A stretch of 12,402 bases of DNA from an uncultured Eubacteriales bacterium (GCA_902496595.1 CABVBV010000056.1:1-12402), one strand, 5' to 3'; counted from the stretch's first letter, positions 1-6,103 are shown. Numbers and translations: made by a program. Notes: generated by a model from the sequence alone, not told the origin.

Positions 1-566
1 TGGAGGAGCGGAACCTCGAGCGCGAGGACACCGTGACCATCAGCATGGAGGCCGCCGAGGCCGAAGCGAAGCGCTGCATGAACTGCGGCTGCTACTCGGT
101 GAACGCCTCCGACATCAGCCCCGCGCTGCTGCTGCTCGACGCGGACATCGTGACGACGAAGCGCACTGTCAAGGCGGCGGAGTTCTTCACTGAGCACCTC
201 GACACCAAGGATCAGCTCGAGCCGGGCGAGATCGTGACCGAGATAGTCGTGAAGCCCGATGCGGAGGCCGTGACGCACTACGAGAAGTTCCGCATCCGCA
301 AGAGCCTCGACTTTGCCATCGTCTCCCTGGCGAGCAGCTACAAGGCCGGCGGCAAGGACATCCGCCTGGTACTGGGCGGCGTTGCGCCGGTGCCGGTGGA
401 GCTGACGAAGGTGGAGGAGTATCTCGCGGGCAAGGAGCTGACGGACGAGGTCATCGCCGCTGCGGCGGAGCTGTCTGTGGAGGGCGCGCTGCCCATCCGC
501 AACAACGAGTACAAGGTGCAGGAAGTCCGCGTCATGGTGAAGCGCTTCCTCGAGAGCATACGCTGA
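1..566 (+). CDS. C-terminal part of a fused flavoprotein oxidoreductase (GltD-like plus xanthine-dehydrogenase-type FAD domain)
   Basis: The reading frame is open from base 3 with no stop, so the gene begins before the window; the first in-frame start-like codon (GTG at 33) is probably internal. About 187 residues are visible. The fragment starts with the E-A-x-R-C-x-N-C-G-C motif that closes the GltD-like NAD(P)H-dependent flavoprotein domain. It runs straight into SDISPALLLLDA, the end of the FAD-binding fold of molybdopterin dehydrogenases (XdhB/CutM type). A CO-dehydrogenase-flavoprotein C-terminal domain follows (about residues 80-187, with the LVLGGVAPVP stretch). Such proteins pass electrons between NAD(P)H, FAD and Fe-S partners, often beside molybdenum hydroxylase subunits, which would lie upstream here. 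The family call is firm; substrate and partners cannot be read from this fragment. Confidence 0.8.
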   Translation, partial: EERNLEREDTVTISMEAAEAEAKRCMNCGCYSVNASDISPALLLLDADIVTTKRTVKAAEFFTEHLDTKDQLEPGEIVTEIVVKPDAEAVTHYEKFRIRKSLDFAIVSLASSYKAGGKDIRLVLGGVAPVPVELTKVEEYLAGKELTDEVIAAAAELSVEGALPIRNNEYKVQEVRVMVKRFLESIR

Positions 567-584
567 ACGAAAAAACGACATTAT

Positions 585-613
585 CGGCGGGAGGCTTGCA
601 AAGCCGCCTGCCG
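585..613 (+). other. Intercistronic hairpin between flavoprotein and MFS genes
   Basis: Two 13-nt arms (585-597 and 601-613) pair at 11 of 13 positions around a 3-nt loop. No T-run follows, so it is a poor intrinsic terminator. It may mark an mRNA processing or stabilising site, or a weak terminator separating the upstream oxidoreductase gene from the downstream operon. No convincing -35/-10 pair is visible in the same 71-bp gap. Confidence 0.5.
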
Positions 614-637
614 AGGGTTAAAATGGGGTAGCTACTT

Positions 638-1849
638 ATGAAACACAGCAGTGCTTACAAGTGGACTGTGCTGGTCATCCTCATGCTCGGCACGGCCATA
701 CTATACTATTCCAACATGATCTTCGCCGTCCGCTCACCCGAGACGCTCTCCAAGTTCAACATCAACGAGGGCGAGCTGGCGATGATATCTACGATCGGCT
801 GCCTGCCTGGAGCTTTCCTGAGCGTCATAGTCGGCCGTGTGCTGGATAAGAAGGGCGTGAAGCTGTTCACAGCGCTGACTCTGGCACTGACGGTCGGCTG
901 CATGGTATGGCGTATCTTTGCGCACACATACATCGAACTGCTGCTCGCGACGGTGCTCATCGGCACCTTCCTGCTGCCGATAACCATAGTCGGGCCGAAG
1001 ATGGTCGGCATCGTGTTCCGCCAGGAGGAGATGCCGCTGGCGATGGGCTTTTTCGGCGCTGCGGGCGGCCTGGGCACCACGCTGGCCTTTGCGACCGGTA
1101 ATGTGTACCCGAGCCTTGAGGCGGCCTTCACGGGCGTCGCCGTGCTGGGCGCGGTGCTGCTCCTCGGCTGGGTGCTGGTGGTTAAGGAGCCGGAGGCGGC
1201 CCCGATGCCCGCTGGCGCGGCCCCTGCTGCGGGCAAGGCCAGCCTGGGCAAAGTGTTAAAGAGCAAGAACCTCTGGAAGGTCATGTTCTGCACCGGTTTT
1301 GCCGTGGGCGCCTCGCTGCTCATAAACACTTACATTACCCAGGCCTTCACCGCCAGAGGCGCGTCCATCGAGATGGCGAGCACGATAGGCACGGTGCTGA
1401 ACTTCTGCCTCATCCTCGGCGGAATCATCTCCGGCGCGGTCATTGGCAAGCTCGGAAAGATTAACATACCCTATGCCTTCATCTGCATTGTCGGCGGGGC
1501 GTTCTATCTGCTGGGCTACCTGCTGCCGCTCGGAGCCTGGACTTACGTGATAATGGCGCTCGGCGGCATCATCTGCTCCGGCTCCGTGGGCGTGAGCTTC
1601 ACGAGGGTGCCGCTGCTGCCGCTGACCGGAGACTTCGAGCCGGAGAGCATAGGCACGGCCGCCGGCATGAACCAGACGGCGCTGGGCATCATGTCCTTCG
1701 CACTGCCTACCATAATCGCCACGGCCGCAGGCAACAACTACACGGCGGTGTTCGTCACCGCGTACGTCTTCCTTGTCCTCTGCGGAGTCGTAGGTATGCT
1801 CATACCCGAGTTGGGCGAGAAGGGAAAACTTGCTCAGGCAAGGAAGTAA
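638..1849 (+). CDS. MFS transporter, 12-helix type
   Basis: This is a 403-residue, very hydrophobic protein of normal major facilitator length, embedded in the cytoplasmic membrane. It has two six-helix halves joined by a loop rich in Ala, Pro and Gly (about residues 183-205). The signature loop between helices 2 and 3 is present as GRVLDKKGVK (residues 66-75), with a weaker echo, GAVIGKLGK, at the same place in the second half (266-274). The start is the ATG at 638, behind a weak GGGG-type ribosome site; an upstream ATG at 623 runs into a stop at once. It follows the oxidoreductase gene by 71 bp and leads the zinc-finger gene by 14 bp. A small organic anion or purine-like substrate would fit the context, but the sequence does not show the substrate. 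Confidence 0.85.
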   Translation: MKHSSAYKWTVLVILMLGTAILYYSNMIFAVRSPETLSKFNINEGELAMISTIGCLPGAFLSVIVGRVLDKKGVKLFTALTLALTVGCMVWRIFAHTYIELLLATVLIGTFLLPITIVGPKMVGIVFRQEEMPLAMGFFGAAGGLGTTLAFATGNVYPSLEAAFTGVAVLGAVLLLGWVLVVKEPEAAPMPAGAAPAAGKASLGKVLKSKNLWKVMFCTGFAVGASLLINTYITQAFTARGASIEMASTIGTVLNFCLILGGIISGAVIGKLGKINIPYAFICIVGGAFYLLGYLLPLGAWTYVIMALGGIICSGSVGVSFTRVPLLPLTGDFEPESIGTAAGMNQTALGIMSFALPTIIATAAGNNYTAVFVTAYVFLVLCGVVGMLIPELGEKGKLAQARK

Positions 1850-1863
1850 ACTGGAGGTTTCAA

Positions 1864-2523
1864 ATGGATTCGACCAGCTGGATCAAGTACAGCGACTATG
1901 AGATCGTCAAGGATGAGCGGAACATGGACTGCATAAAGCCCACGGCGGACGCCGTGCCCATGTGCTACGACGTCGCGGCAAAACTCGGCCGCAACGTGGC
2001 GGAGCTCATGAACATCGTCCTGGACGACAGGGACGTAATGGGCCGGAACATGAAATTCGTGCGACGCTTCGGCCTGCTCGGCCTCGCGCTCGAGGAGGAC
2101 AACTACCTGACCCTTCCGGACGAGCGGGCGGATATGGCGGAGGCTGTCTTCGCGGCCACGGGCAGAACGGGAGAAAAATATGCAGGCGTGTTCTCGAGAG
2201 AGTATTCCGAGAAGGCCGCAAATATCAGCGTCTGGCTGGACTGGCTGGCCGTCCTGTATAACCGTGCGCAGATAAACCGGAACGGGCGCATGGTGGAGGA
2301 GCCCTTCGCAGCGCTGACGCTCCAGACCATGCTCGAGTCCGCCTGCAAGAATATGCTGGCCTCGAAGACGCTCAAGCCCTGTCCGGTCTGCGGCAAGGTA
2401 TTCCACAACGAAGACCACACTGTCGAGACCTGCAGCGACGAGTGCAGGAGAGTACATGAGAACGTAAAACATTTGCAGTGGTTGAAGGAGAACTTCCACA
2501 GCACGCCTATTTCGGGAGGCTGA
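1864..2523 (+). CDS. Uncharacterised protein with C-terminal four-cysteine zinc finger
   Basis: The 219-residue soluble protein begins at an ATG 7 bases after a strong GGAGG site. The N-terminal 165 residues are mixed helix and loop with no motif I recognise. The C-terminus has Cys173-x2-Cys176-x13-Cys190-x3-Cys194, with the text CPVCGKVF and CSDECRR. This resembles the treble-clef or CGNR-like zinc fingers found at the C-terminus of many Clostridia proteins, and it is followed by a basic, His- and Trp-containing helix (H-E-N-V-K-H-L-Q-W-L-K). The finger suggests nucleic acid or protein binding; the rest gives no function. It lies 14 bp after the MFS gene, and its last codons hold the ribosome site of the next gene, so the two are probably translated together. 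Confidence 0.7.
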   Translation: MDSTSWIKYSDYEIVKDERNMDCIKPTADAVPMCYDVAAKLGRNVAELMNIVLDDRDVMGRNMKFVRRFGLLGLALEEDNYLTLPDERADMAEAVFAATGRTGEKYAGVFSREYSEKAANISVWLDWLAVLYNRAQINRNGRMVEEPFAALTLQTMLESACKNMLASKTLKPCPVCGKVFHNEDHTVETCSDECRRVHENVKHLQWLKENFHSTPISGG

Positions 2524-2524
2524 G

Positions 2525-3100
2525 ATGGAGTTTCGCGTGTTTTTAAGAGGGGGGGAGCAGAGCGGCATGACCGCTCTGCTCATCCGCGCTCTTTCGGATC
2601 TGAGGGTAATATCGGGCGGCTGGGCCATGGTGGAGCTCGAGGGCGGAGTCATGGGCCTTGTGGAGCCTTGCGAAGCAGCTGCCGAAAAGCTGCCGCTTGA
2701 GCCCACGGATATGGACATCGTGGGCAGGTTTGAAAGGGTCGTGGATGAGATAAAGGAAAAGGGCATGGGCTGGCTCGATCCCGTGTTGGGCCCGGAGCTG
2801 GCCGACAAGGCCGCAGCCGAGAAACTCGAGGCGCTTCTGGCGGAACAGCTGCCGATAATGGGCACGCTGTGTCCCAGGGAGAAGGCCGGAGATATCGAAG
2901 CCTATGACCGCATAGCAGGAAAGCTCGAGAACGACCCTGAGACGCTGATATTGGACGTGGAGGGGATGCCCGAGACCGAGGCCGTGGCAAAGCTCAGAGA
3001 TTGGGCGGAGACAGTGCTGGACTGGGCGCATCACAAGAAGTTCGACCCGCTCATGAAACTGCGCCAGCGGCGGCGCAGAACCGGACTCGGCGGTGCATGA
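2525..3100 (+). CDS. Unrecognised 191-residue protein, coupled to zinc-finger gene
   Basis: The ATG lies one base after the stop of the zinc-finger gene, with a GGGAGG site inside that gene's end, so translation is probably coupled. The protein is cytoplasmic (no signal peptide or membrane helix), acidic over most of its length and predicted mainly helical after residue 60. It ends in a strongly basic tail with five arginines near KLRQRRRR. Its first 50 residues contain a short hydrophobic beta-like segment (V-I-S-G-G-W-A-M-V-E-L-E-G-G-V-M-G-L-V). I recognise no family. Its constant neighbours here, a zinc-finger protein upstream and a Crp/Fnr regulator downstream, suggest it works with one of them. 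That it is real rests on the open frame, the strong ribosome site and the tight spacing. Confidence 0.65.
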   Translation: MEFRVFLRGGEQSGMTALLIRALSDLRVISGGWAMVELEGGVMGLVEPCEAAAEKLPLEPTDMDIVGRFERVVDEIKEKGMGWLDPVLGPELADKAAAEKLEALLAEQLPIMGTLCPREKAGDIEAYDRIAGKLENDPETLILDVEGMPETEAVAKLRDWAETVLDWAHHKKFDPLMKLRQRRRRTGLGGA

Positions 3101-3101
3101 T

Positions 3102-3815
3102 ATGGGCACTTACTCCGGAAATCTCAGCTACTTCGACGGCAGGGACAAGGAACTGGATGCGAGTTACCTCAGAAAGAAGCTGTGCAAGCAGAAGTACCTG
3201 CTGGAATTTGAAAAAGGCGAGCTCATTATAACCCAGGGCGAGGAGGTCGACGCCTGCTATTATCTCGAGAGCGGCTACGTCATCGCATACGAGACAGTAA
3301 AGGGAAGACGGCGCATTTTCGACGCATTCAACAGCAACAACCTGCTGCTTTGCAGTTATGCCACCTACGACCGCCCCTGTGCCTTCAACTACGAGGCCCG
3401 GGAATACTGCGCGGTGTACTCAATAAGTATGGAGAAGGTCAAGAAGCTGCTGCAAAACGACGCGAATTTTGCCCGAGCGGTGCTGACGCAGACGACCCGA
3501 GACCTGTTGGTATGCCAGGATCTGCTGCGCAAAAGCGCCAACCACAATGTGAGCTGGCTCGTAAGCGACTTGCTCATAGTGCTCGCCGCGAGAAACAGCC
3601 ATGTGAGCGAGGGAATAAGGTACCTCAACGACCGATTCACACAGAATCAGATCGCCGAGATGTTGTTCATTAACAGGATAACCTGTCTGAAGGAACTGCA
3701 CAAGCTGGAGGCTCTGGGACTCATCGACCTCCAGAGCAGCTATATAGGCATCGTGGATATGGAAGGGCTGCTGGAGTACCGCAGGCGCTGCCAGGAGCCG
3801 AAACAGGGAGAGTGA
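3102..3815 (+). CDS. Crp/Fnr-family transcriptional regulator
   Basis: The protein has about 237 residues from the ATG at 3102, the usual length for this family. A GTG at 3093 in the same frame would add three residues and overlap the previous gene by 8 bases; neither start has a clear ribosome site, so coupling to the upstream gene is likely. The N-terminal two thirds form a cNMP-binding-type beta-barrel (F-E-K-G-E-L-I-I-T-Q-G-E then Y-Y-L-E-S-G-Y-V, about residues 36-60) and a long dimer helix. The C-terminus is a winged helix-turn-helix (T-Q-N-Q-I-A-E-M-L-F-I-N-R, about 181-202). The N-terminal Cys cluster of oxygen-sensing FNR is absent, and the cAMP pocket is not clearly conserved, so the signal is unknown. 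It probably regulates its own operon. Confidence 0.85.
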   Translation: MGTYSGNLSYFDGRDKELDASYLRKKLCKQKYLLEFEKGELIITQGEEVDACYYLESGYVIAYETVKGRRRIFDAFNSNNLLLCSYATYDRPCAFNYEAREYCAVYSISMEKVKKLLQNDANFARAVLTQTTRDLLVCQDLLRKSANHNVSWLVSDLLIVLAARNSHVSEGIRYLNDRFTQNQIAEMLFINRITCLKELHKLEALGLIDLQSSYIGIVDMEGLLEYRRRCQEPKQGE

Positions 3816-3820
3816 GAAAA

Positions 3821-4204
3821 ATGGAAAAGGGATACCCCGAAGCTCCTGCGGCCGCGAGCGTCATGCAGGACGAGAGCGGCAGGGAGCTCATAAGACTGGG
3901 CATTGGCGTGAAGAAGGATATCATAGTCGAGATTGGCTTCAAGACCGACCCTGAATTGCCCGGTGGGGTCAACGAGGCGATGAGCGCGATATCTCAGGCT
4001 GCAAAGGACAAGGCCATCATGGCCGCGAGCCTTGTAAAAGCAGCTGATATCCTGCCGCAGCTGTCTGCTCAAGACCCGGAGTCCCCGAAGTACGCATCGA
4101 TCGCAGAACTGATGCTCCGCGAATGCCTGAGAAACTACTCCATGAGCTACAACAAGGCAAGGGAAGAACGGCTGAAGAAGAGAGAGGCCGAAAATATGGC
4201 CTGA
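3821..4204 (+). CDS. IscU/NifU-like scaffold-fold protein lacking the cysteine ligands
   Basis: I place the start at the ATG at 3821, 10 bases after GGGAG. The GTG at 3812 is too close to that site and overlaps the regulator's stop. The 127-residue product follows the IscU/SufU pattern: a beta strand ending in FKT (residues 40-42), 18 residues, then KDK (IscU: FKT, 17 residues, KGK), A-A-D-I-L-P-Q-L, then K-Y-A-S-I-A-E-L-M-L-R-E-C-L-R-N-Y. That last stretch matches the IscU helix K-I-H-C-S-I-L-A-E-x-A-I-x-x-A-I-x-D-Y. The three cluster-binding cysteines of IscU fall on Ser19, the E45/L46 region and Ala92; the only Cys, 102, is off-site. The N-terminus is also shorter. A true Fe-S scaffold role is therefore unlikely; a partner-binding or regulatory role is inference. 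It is the last gene of the operon, with a hairpin directly after its stop. Confidence 0.6.
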   Translation: MEKGYPEAPAAASVMQDESGRELIRLGIGVKKDIIVEIGFKTDPELPGGVNEAMSAISQAAKDKAIMAASLVKAADILPQLSAQDPESPKYASIAELMLRECLRNYSMSYNKAREERLKKREAENMA

Positions 4205-4207
4205 AAT

Positions 4208-4231
4208 ACCCCCGACCGGTTGGTCGGGGGT
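4208..4231 (+). terminator. Palindromic terminator hairpin after the operon (copy 1)
   Basis: A perfect 10-bp stem (arms ACCCCCGACC and GGTCGGGGGT) with loop GGTT starts three bases after the stop of the NifU-like gene. There is no T-run right after it; CAGTCTGCC follows. An identical copy lies at 4418-4441. Confidence 0.65.
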
Positions 4232-4376
4232 CAGTCTGCCTCCAAGCCTCGCAGAGTTTCGCGGCCGCAGCCGCGAAATGAATTTTGATCATTTTCGGCG
4301 GCGGCGTGTACGTCGCCGAAAATACTTCTCGCGGAGCGGAGTGTCGCAGCGAAGCGAGGCGCGGAGCGCAGCGCTA
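4232..4376 (+). repeat. Hairpin-rich non-coding repeat, copy A
   Basis: This intergenic block matches 5346-5450 over most of its length in the same orientation. Shared segments include TGCCTCCA, GCCTCGC, CGCGAAAT, ATTTTCGGCGGC, GTGTACGTC and ACTTCTCGCGGAGCG. Copy A contains two good stems: 4257-4265 with 4270-4278 (9 bp, perfect) and 4291-4303 with 4311-4323 (13 bp, one G-U). Its 3' half repeats an AGCG motif many times. No reading frame here looks real. It is probably a dispersed REP/MITE-like element. Confidence 0.7.
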
Positions 4377-4382
4377 TCCCCT

Positions 4383-4413
4383 TTGTCTGAGAAGGAGAAG
4401 CCTTCTCAGACAA
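4383..4413 (+). repeat. Perfect 13-bp stem-loop at the end of the repeat block
   Basis: The arms at 4383-4395 and 4401-4413 are exact inverse complements around the loop AGAAG. The hairpin sits between repeat copy A and the second palindrome and has no counterpart next to copy B. No T-run follows on either strand. It may be the far end of an inserted element or part of a compound terminator. Confidence 0.6.
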
Positions 4414-4417
4414 GCTG

Positions 4418-4441
4418 ACCCCCGACCGGTTGGTCGGGGGT
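4418..4441 (-). terminator. Palindromic terminator hairpin after sigG (copy 2)
   Basis: This is an exact 24-bp copy of 4208-4231, loop in the same orientation, 13 bases beyond the sigG stop on the - strand. It would fold in transcripts from either direction. The T-rich stretch TATTGTTGTT is on the + side. Confidence 0.65.
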
Positions 4442-4454
4442 ATTGTTGTTCGGC

Positions 4455-5234
4455 TCACTGGGCAAAGATATTCTTCTTTATCTGAGCGATGGCGTTTTTT
4501 TCGAGCCTTGATACCTGGGCCTGAGAGATGTGTATCTCTGAGGCGACCTCCATCTGGGTCTTGCCGTCGCAGTAGCGCAGGGCGAGTATGCGTTTTTCCC
4601 GCTCACCCAGCGCGGATATTGCGTCAGTCAGGGCAAGGCGTTCGAGCCAACTCTCGTCGGTGTCCCTCCTGTCGCAGATCTGATCCATGACGCAGACGCT
4701 CTCTCCTGCGTCCGAGTATACGGGCTCGAAAAGCGAGACAGGGTCTGATATGGCGTCGAGGGAGAATACGACCTCTTCACGTTTTATCCCCAGTGCTTCC
4801 GCGATCTCTTCCGTCGTCGGCTCTCGGCCGGTGTCGGCAGTGAGCTTTTCGCGCATCTGGAGCACACGGTAGGCTGTGTCGCGCATGGAACGCGAGACCC
4901 TCACAGAGCTGTTGTCCCTCAGATACCTGCGTATCTCTCCGGCTATCATGGGCACGCCGTAGGTGGAGAATTTCACGTTCTGAGCCGTGTCGAAGTTGTC
5001 GATCGCTTTTATGAGCCCGATACAGCCGACTTGGAACAGGTCGTCCACGTTCTCGCCCCGTCCGGCAAACTTCTGTATGACCGAGAGTACCAGCCGGAGA
5101 TTCCCGCTTATCAGCGACTCACGTGCTTCCTCATCACCCGATTTTGCCCGCACGAGCAGTTCCTGCGCCTCGTCGTTTTTCAGCACCGGCAGCCTGGATG
5201 TGTTCACTCCGCAGATCTCAACCTTGCCCTGCAA
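4455..5234 (-). CDS. sigG: RNA polymerase sporulation sigma factor SigG
   Basis: The 259-residue protein is a forespore-specific sigma factor that directs late forespore gene expression. The N-terminus KVEICGVNTSRLPVLKN is the SigG hallmark (Bacillus SigG has KVEICGVDTSKLPVLKN). Region 2 (about 43-113) holds NLRLVLSVIQ, DDLFQVGCIGL, KFSTYGVPMI and GEIRRYLRDN. Region 3 contains DPVSLFEPVYSD, and region 4 ends with the helix-turn-helix around GKTQMEVASEI-ISQAQVSRLEK (224-246). The start is a TTG, chosen because it gives the conserved N-terminus and follows AAAGGGG by 9 bases; there is no in-frame ATG nearby. In many sporulators sigG sits behind spoIIGA-sigE. Here it stands alone between two copies of a repeat, downstream of a flavodoxin-like gene on the same strand. 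Confidence 0.95.
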   Translation of the reverse strand: MQGKVEICGVNTSRLPVLKNDEAQELLVRAKSGDEEARESLISGNLRLVLSVIQKFAGRGENVDDLFQVGCIGLIKAIDNFDTAQNVKFSTYGVPMIAGEIRRYLRDNSSVRVSRSMRDTAYRVLQMREKLTADTGREPTTEEIAEALGIKREEVVFSLDAISDPVSLFEPVYSDAGESVCVMDQICDRRDTDESWLERLALTDAISALGEREKRILALRYCDGKTQMEVASEIHISQAQVSRLEKNAIAQIKKNIFAQ

Positions 5235-5265
5235 ATTTTAAAACCCCTTTTCAGGAAAGTACAGC

Positions 5266-5295
5266 TAGTCTCTCCCAAAAACGGCATTTTGATTC
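5266..5295 (-). promoter_or_regulatory. Possible SigF/SigG-type promoter for sigG
   Basis: On the - strand GGAGAGACTA (5275 to 5266) fits the forespore -10 pattern GGnnAnAnTA at every fixed position and lies about 30 bases before the TTG start. The -35 expected 15 bases upstream reads GAATC, a poor match to GYATA. The known SigF control of sigG makes the call attractive, but the -35 is weak. Confidence 0.3.
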
Positions 5296-5345
5296 AGAAC
5301 CTGCCGAAACCGTGCCGACGGCCGTATGCCCGACAAATAGGGATG

Positions 5346-5450
5346 CAGTTTGCCTCCAGGCCTCGCGAAATAGATTTTGATGATTTTCGGCGGCGTGTAC
5401 GTCTCAGAAAAAACTTCTCGCGGAGCGTAATGCCGAAGCGCAGCGTCTAA
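5346..5450 (+). repeat. Hairpin-rich non-coding repeat, copy B
   Basis: This is a shorter, more degraded copy of 4232-4376 in the same orientation. It lacks the 9-bp stem of copy A, apparently by a clean internal deletion of about 20 bases, and the 13-bp stem is reduced to TTTTC with GAAAA. It lies between sigG and the terminator of the flavodoxin-like gene. The rest of the 272-bp gap (5235-5345) shows only the sigG ribosome site and the possible promoter. Confidence 0.7.
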
Positions 5451-5461
5451 GAATAACTGAA

Positions 5462-5488
5462 GCAGGCAGGTGTTTTCCACCTGCCTGC
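5462..5488 (-). terminator. Terminator of the flavodoxin-like gene
   Basis: A perfect 11-bp stem (5462-5472 with 5478-5488) and 5-base loop begin about 20 bases after the flavodoxin stop. On the - strand TTCAGTTATTCTT follows, a moderate T-rich tail. Confidence 0.65.
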
Positions 5489-5506
5489 CAAGATCGGATA
5501 TTCTTT

Positions 5507-6004
5507 TTACTTGTACCAAGCGACGACTTCGGCGAGATTTTCTTTGCTGACACAGGAGGCGCCCGTTTGAGTCATCCTCAGCGTGGCCTGCTCTTCAGGA
5601 GTGAGTTCCGCCCTGACGTTCAGCCGGCCGGCGATCTCCTTGCACTTGACCTTCATGATGAGCTTCATCGGCCCCTTCAGTTTGTTGATGTCAAAGCCGC
5701 CCTGGAGATAGAACACCTTGACAGATTCGGGTATGTTCATCTTTTCCCTGAAGCCGGGCACCAGTTCCGGCATCGGAGGCCCCATGCCGACTCCGCACAC
5801 GCACCTCAGATGGTACTTCTTCGACGCCGCCTTATACCCGACTATGCTGCCGGCAAACAGCCAGCCGAGAAATATCGCGTCGCGGCCCTTGTGACACTCG
5901 GGGACGCTGCCCAACTTGTAGCAGGGCAGACCAAGCTGCTCGCTGAGCAGCTTCGCGTACTGCTCCGTGTAGCCGGTGTTTGATTTGTAGATTATTATCA
6001 TCAT
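5507..6004 (-). CDS. Flavodoxin-like domain protein
   Basis: The 165-residue cytoplasmic protein opens with a beta strand and FMN phosphate-loop signature (I-I-I-Y-K-S-N-T-G-Y-T-E-Q-Y-A, residues 3-17) as in flavodoxins and HemG-like proteins. It continues with strand D-A-I-F-L-G-W-L-F-A-G-S-I-V-G (42-56), a Cys/Gly-rich loop (R-C-V-C-G-V-G-M-G-P-P, 67-77) and the strand/loop V-F-Y-L-Q-G-G-F-D (97-105). It most likely binds FMN and takes part in low-potential electron transfer or quinone/porphyrin-type redox; the partner is not evident. The first two codons are both ATG behind AAAGGGG; the second (6001) has the better spacing of 7 bases, so the protein may be 164 residues. It has its own promoter and terminator and so appears monocistronic. 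Confidence 0.75.
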   Translation of the reverse strand: MMIIIYKSNTGYTEQYAKLLSEQLGLPCYKLGSVPECHKGRDAIFLGWLFAGSIVGYKAASKKYHLRCVCGVGMGPPMPELVPGFREKMNIPESVKVFYLQGGFDINKLKGPMKLIMKVKCKEIAGRLNVRAELTPEEQATLRMTQTGASCVSKENLAEVVAWYK

Positions 6005-6046
6005 ATAACCCCTTTCGTGCTGCTTTGCCTTACACTTCTGACAACA

Positions 6047-6074
6047 AGTATATCAGAGGCTCGGAAAATTGCAA
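6047..6074 (-). promoter_or_regulatory. SigA-type promoter of the flavodoxin-like gene
   Basis: On the - strand TTGCAA (6074 to 6069), 16 bases, then TATACT (6052 to 6047) preceded by TGA, giving an extended -10. The start codon lies about 43 bases downstream of the -10. Confidence 0.6.
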
Positions 6075-6084
6075 GAGTTTTGCC

Positions 6085-6103
6085 TCATATTTCACAAATA
6101 TGA
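6085..6103. promoter_or_regulatory. AT-rich perfect palindrome, possible operator
   Basis: TCATATTT and AAATATGA flank CAC, giving 8-bp perfect half-sites. The site ends 10 bases upstream of the -35 of the flavodoxin promoter, in the 130-bp gap after rqcP. The position suits an activator, or a repressor site; a terminator role for rqcP is less likely because no T-run follows on the - strand. Confidence 0.45.

Noticed and set aside
1834..2865. 343-codon open frame on the - strand
   Set aside because: It runs antisense to the zinc-finger gene and the next gene, with no ribosome site and a Ser-rich, then His/Val-rich composition typical of a shadow frame.
4208..4441. CRISPR-like direct repeat pair
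   Set aside because: There are only two copies, 186 bases apart, each a perfect palindrome directly after a gene; no spacers or cas genes are present.
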